From Cacajao melanocephalus (Eukaryota; Chordata; Mammalia; Primates; Pitheciidae): 64,000 nucleotides of DNA. The stretch is from the NCBI GenBank assembly GCA_963573385.1, contig CAUYLG010027055.1, forward strand, positions 1 to 64,000, written 5' to 3'. The position numbers were made by a program, and so were the translations under genes. The number at the start of each line of letters is the position of its first letter. Position 1 is the first letter of the stretch. The notes beneath the pieces are model-generated. The model made no database searches, was not told the DNA's origin, and saw only the letters and a list, made by a program, of their open reading frames with translations. Of the stretch, positions 61,321 to 64,000 are shown one piece after another.

Positions 61321-62178
61321 GCCTTTTTAAAAAAATTTTATTATATTTTATGTTCTGGGGTACATGGGCAGAACATGCAGGTTTGTTGTTACATAGGTAT
61401 ACACGTACCATGGTGGTTTGCTGCATCTATTCCCCCCTCATCTACATTAGGTATTTCTCCTAATGTTATCTCTCCCCAATTCCCCCCATCCTCTGCTATC
61501 CCTCCCCTAACCCCCTCAACCCCCCAACAAGCCCCAGTGTGTGATGTTCCCCTCCCTGTGTCCATGTGTTCTCATTGTTCAACACCCACCTATGAGTGAG
61601 AACATGTGGTATTGGGTTTTCTGTTCTTTTGTCAGTTTGCTGAGAATGATTGTTTCCAGCTTCATCCATGTCCCTGCAAAGGACATGAACTCATCCTTTC
61701 TTATGGCTGTATAGTATTCCATGGTGTATATGTGCAACATTTTCTTTATCCAGTCTATCACTGATGGGCATTTGGGTTGGTTCCAAGTTTGCTATTGTAA
61801 ACAGTGCCACAATGAACATATGCGTGCATGTGTCTTTATAATTGAATGTTTTATAATTCTTTGGGTATGTACCCAGTAATGGGATTGATGGGTCAAATGG
61901 TATTTCTAGTTCTAGACACTTGTGGAATTGCCACACTGTCTTCCACAATGGTTGAACTAATTTCCACCCCCACCAACAGTGTGAAAGCCTTCCTATTACT
62001 CCACATCCTCTCCAGCATCTGGTTGTCTCCTGATTTTTTTAATGATCACCATTCCAACTGGCGTGAGTTGGTAACTCAGTGTGGTTTTGCTTTGCATTTC
62101 TCTAATGACCAGCAATTATGAACTTTTTTTCATATGTTTGTTGGCTGCATAAACGTCTTCTTTTGAGAAGTGTCTGTT
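61321..62178 (-). mobile_element. L1 (older L1PA-like) 3' end, antisense
   Basis: Tail, a C-rich 3' untranslated region (reverse of the G-rich tract), and ORF2 back to 'cttcttttgagaagtgtctgttcat'. The 9-bp repeat TTCATAAAT at 61312-61320 and 62193-62201 may be the target-site duplication, with about 14 extra bases at the 5' junction. Minus frames 61579-61761 and 61691-61948 are parts of decayed ORF2. Confidence 0.94.
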
Positions 62179-62254
62179 CATTATGCTGTTGCTTCATAAA
62201 TTAGTTAAGAAATAAATTTTTAACTACTCATTCAGTGGCCCTACTTAAATTAAT

Positions 62255-62365
62255 GATGTAATCCATTTGCTGAGCCCTCAGTTAATTCTCACAATACCTC
62301 ATAGAGATTAGTATTATCATTATTACTTCCATTTTGCCGATGAGAAAAATGAAAACCAGGAACTA
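62255..62365 (-). mobile_element. MIR SINE fragment, antisense
   Basis: 'gtaatccatttgctgagccc', 'ttaattctcacaatacctcatagag' and 'cattattacttccattttgccgatgag' (shortened here) are the reversed MIR core in order. Confidence 0.85.
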
Positions 62366-64000
62366 TGCACTAAAATATGTGAATGTTGTTTGTTTTATAT
62401 TCAAAGTTTTTGAAGGCAGTTTGTTTTACTACAACATTTGAACTATACGTAAGGACTCATTTGATGATGGAGTATTTATCTTTAAAATATTCTTAAAGTA
62501 ACTGGCACAGTTTTGTTTATAAACACAATTTCATTTCTCAAGTTTGGCTTTTCAAGTTTATTCTCTATATTTCTCTTTTTAGATTTTAGGTAAAAAATGA
62601 AAATCACCCTTAAAATTATTTATAAAATATTGAAGCCTAATTTGTATTGGCAGTATTCCTTTTCAAATCAATAAATTCAGGCCCAAGAAAAATAATTCTC
62701 ACCATATATTCACATTTTAATATACAATGTTGAAGATTATAGGAATAAAAGTAAAAATTAAAAATAAAATACTAATTTTAATGTTTATGCAAATGCTAAT
62801 AGTGTCTTGAAATAACAGAAAAATATTAACTTTGTGTCTACCCATTTTTAGTTATAATATTTTATAAAATTATTTTCATTTAATAGCTTTATGGAATATC
62901 ATGGGTAAAACACTTAAAATTAGAAGTTGTTTTAGAATCTTAACTTTTTTCTTATATAGGCTAAAAGACCCTTAACAAGTAACTTAAGTTTTCTGAACCA
63001 CAATTTTGTTTCTTGTAACCTAAATAAAATAAAATACATAAACACAATTTTTAATGTTTAATGAAGTATAATTTTCCACAAATGCCTATTGTAGTTCTTG
63101 GCAAAATGGAAGTTATGACACAAAAATATTTAGCAAGGTAAAAAAATAGTATATCATTTCGAAAGTCTTTTTGACATTCATTATAATGTAGTAATCATAG
63201 TAGATTTATTATATTTGTTTAACTCTAACATAGATGGTTGTCTTTCTATAAAATGAACATTATACTAACGTCTCAAAGGGTATACCTATGGACTTGATTT
63301 GCTGTAGTCTCTAGAATAAAAGTTTAGAGAAAATATTTGACATTCTCTACAGGAATGAAAAAGTTGAGTTCCAATTACAAATACTTAAAAAATTAGAAAG
63401 AGAGACAGACAGAAATGAAAAGAAAATTGAATTAGAAAAGCATAAAGTACAAGGAAAATTAGAATAACAGAAAGAAAATTGGCATTTTCATTAGTGAATT
63501 ATAGAAGCAGCAAAAGAGAAAATCAAATAATTAATATGTTAGTTCAACTTCAGTTGCCCTCCCAGACAGGAAAGAAAATACATAAAACAGTGATTAAAAT
63601 GTGTTTTGAAGTATGATAAATATATGTACAATTTTTTAAATGCATATTCAAACCAGAAATACAAGATCTTTTCATGGCTTAAAATTAAGACATTGAAGCC
63701 AAAAAAACAATTTAAATCAAAATCTATTAAATTGAACCTGAGCTAAAAAGTAAATCCTGAATTTGAAAATTAATAGAGTTGACTCTTTTAGGTACAGATA
63801 ATTAAATAAGTACCGTATCACTGTAAATGAAGAAATAAAAATAAATTTAATTTCTGGAGGGAAAAATTAAGTACCTTTCCCAGGGTTAAAAATGATACCA
63901 GATCAGATAATATTCTCTGATAAATTAAACACAATAAGTTAATGTGGTGTTATCTATATAATTTTGAAGTTAAACAATTGTTATTTAAAGATATTTATTG
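62366..64000. other. 1.6 kb AT-rich sequence, nothing recognised
   Basis: Very AT-rich, with a GA/AAAG-rich purine stretch at about 63395-63480. No repeat family, RNA gene or coding exon recognised to the right edge. Confidence 0.5.

Overview
The window looks like nuclear DNA of a primate, most likely human or another ape. It is strongly AT-rich and CpG-poor. It carries dimeric Alu elements, FLAM-like Alu monomers, L1 copies of very different ages, MIR and L2 relics, MaLR (MLT1-type) LTRs and many AT, GT/CA and ATT microsatellites. I find no intact protein-coding gene, no tRNA or rRNA gene, no CpG island and no CRISPR array. Almost every open reading frame is a piece of decayed L1 ORF2, a frame running through an Alu, or chance. 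The region reads as an intergenic or deep-intronic retrotransposon graveyard.

Layout from left to right. An antisense L1 3' part with an Alu inside it covers 1-831. An old L1M-type copy split by an LTR-like element lies at 2290-4470. MIR, FLAM, Alu and L2 relics follow to about 7.7 kb, then a 1.5-kb sense L1 3' end (8567-10051) and an MLT1 LTR split by a younger L1 (10368-11615). Two antisense L1 3' ends sit head to tail at 14450-15648. An AT-rich inverted repeat lies at 16.69-17.03 kb. Old sense L1 pieces lie at 19.2-20.5 kb and a MaLR-like LTR at 24.8-25.3 kb. Three L1 insertions with an inverted 5' end, each bounded by a target-site duplication, are at 25554-26730, 30319-31670 and 43400-47795. 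Between them are an L1 whose 5' untranslated region is joined to the 3' end of ORF2 (31965-34300), a GC-richer LTR-like block (34301-34770), a further antisense L1, an Alu-J-like element, an Alu with a 15-bp duplication, and an old L1M with a nested L1 tail. The right-hand 16 kb holds another L1M, an MLT1-type LTR, MIRs, a 136-bp L1 insertion, an Alu with a 15-bp duplication, an unidentified TG...CA LTR (58741-59146) and a last antisense L1 (61321-62178).

No genes work together here. The biology on view is retrotransposition: target-primed insertion, 5' truncation, 5' inversion (twin priming), nesting of younger elements in older ones, and microsatellite growth from poly-A tails. The best candidates for something not explained by known repeats are an exon-like minus-strand reading frame at 55156-55434, the palindromic AT-rich block at 16.8-17.0 kb, and two LTR-like blocks I could not name. 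Repeat names come from recognising consensus-like sequence by eye, so subfamily names are left broad and most boundaries are good to about 10-20 bases; those set by a target-site duplication are exact.
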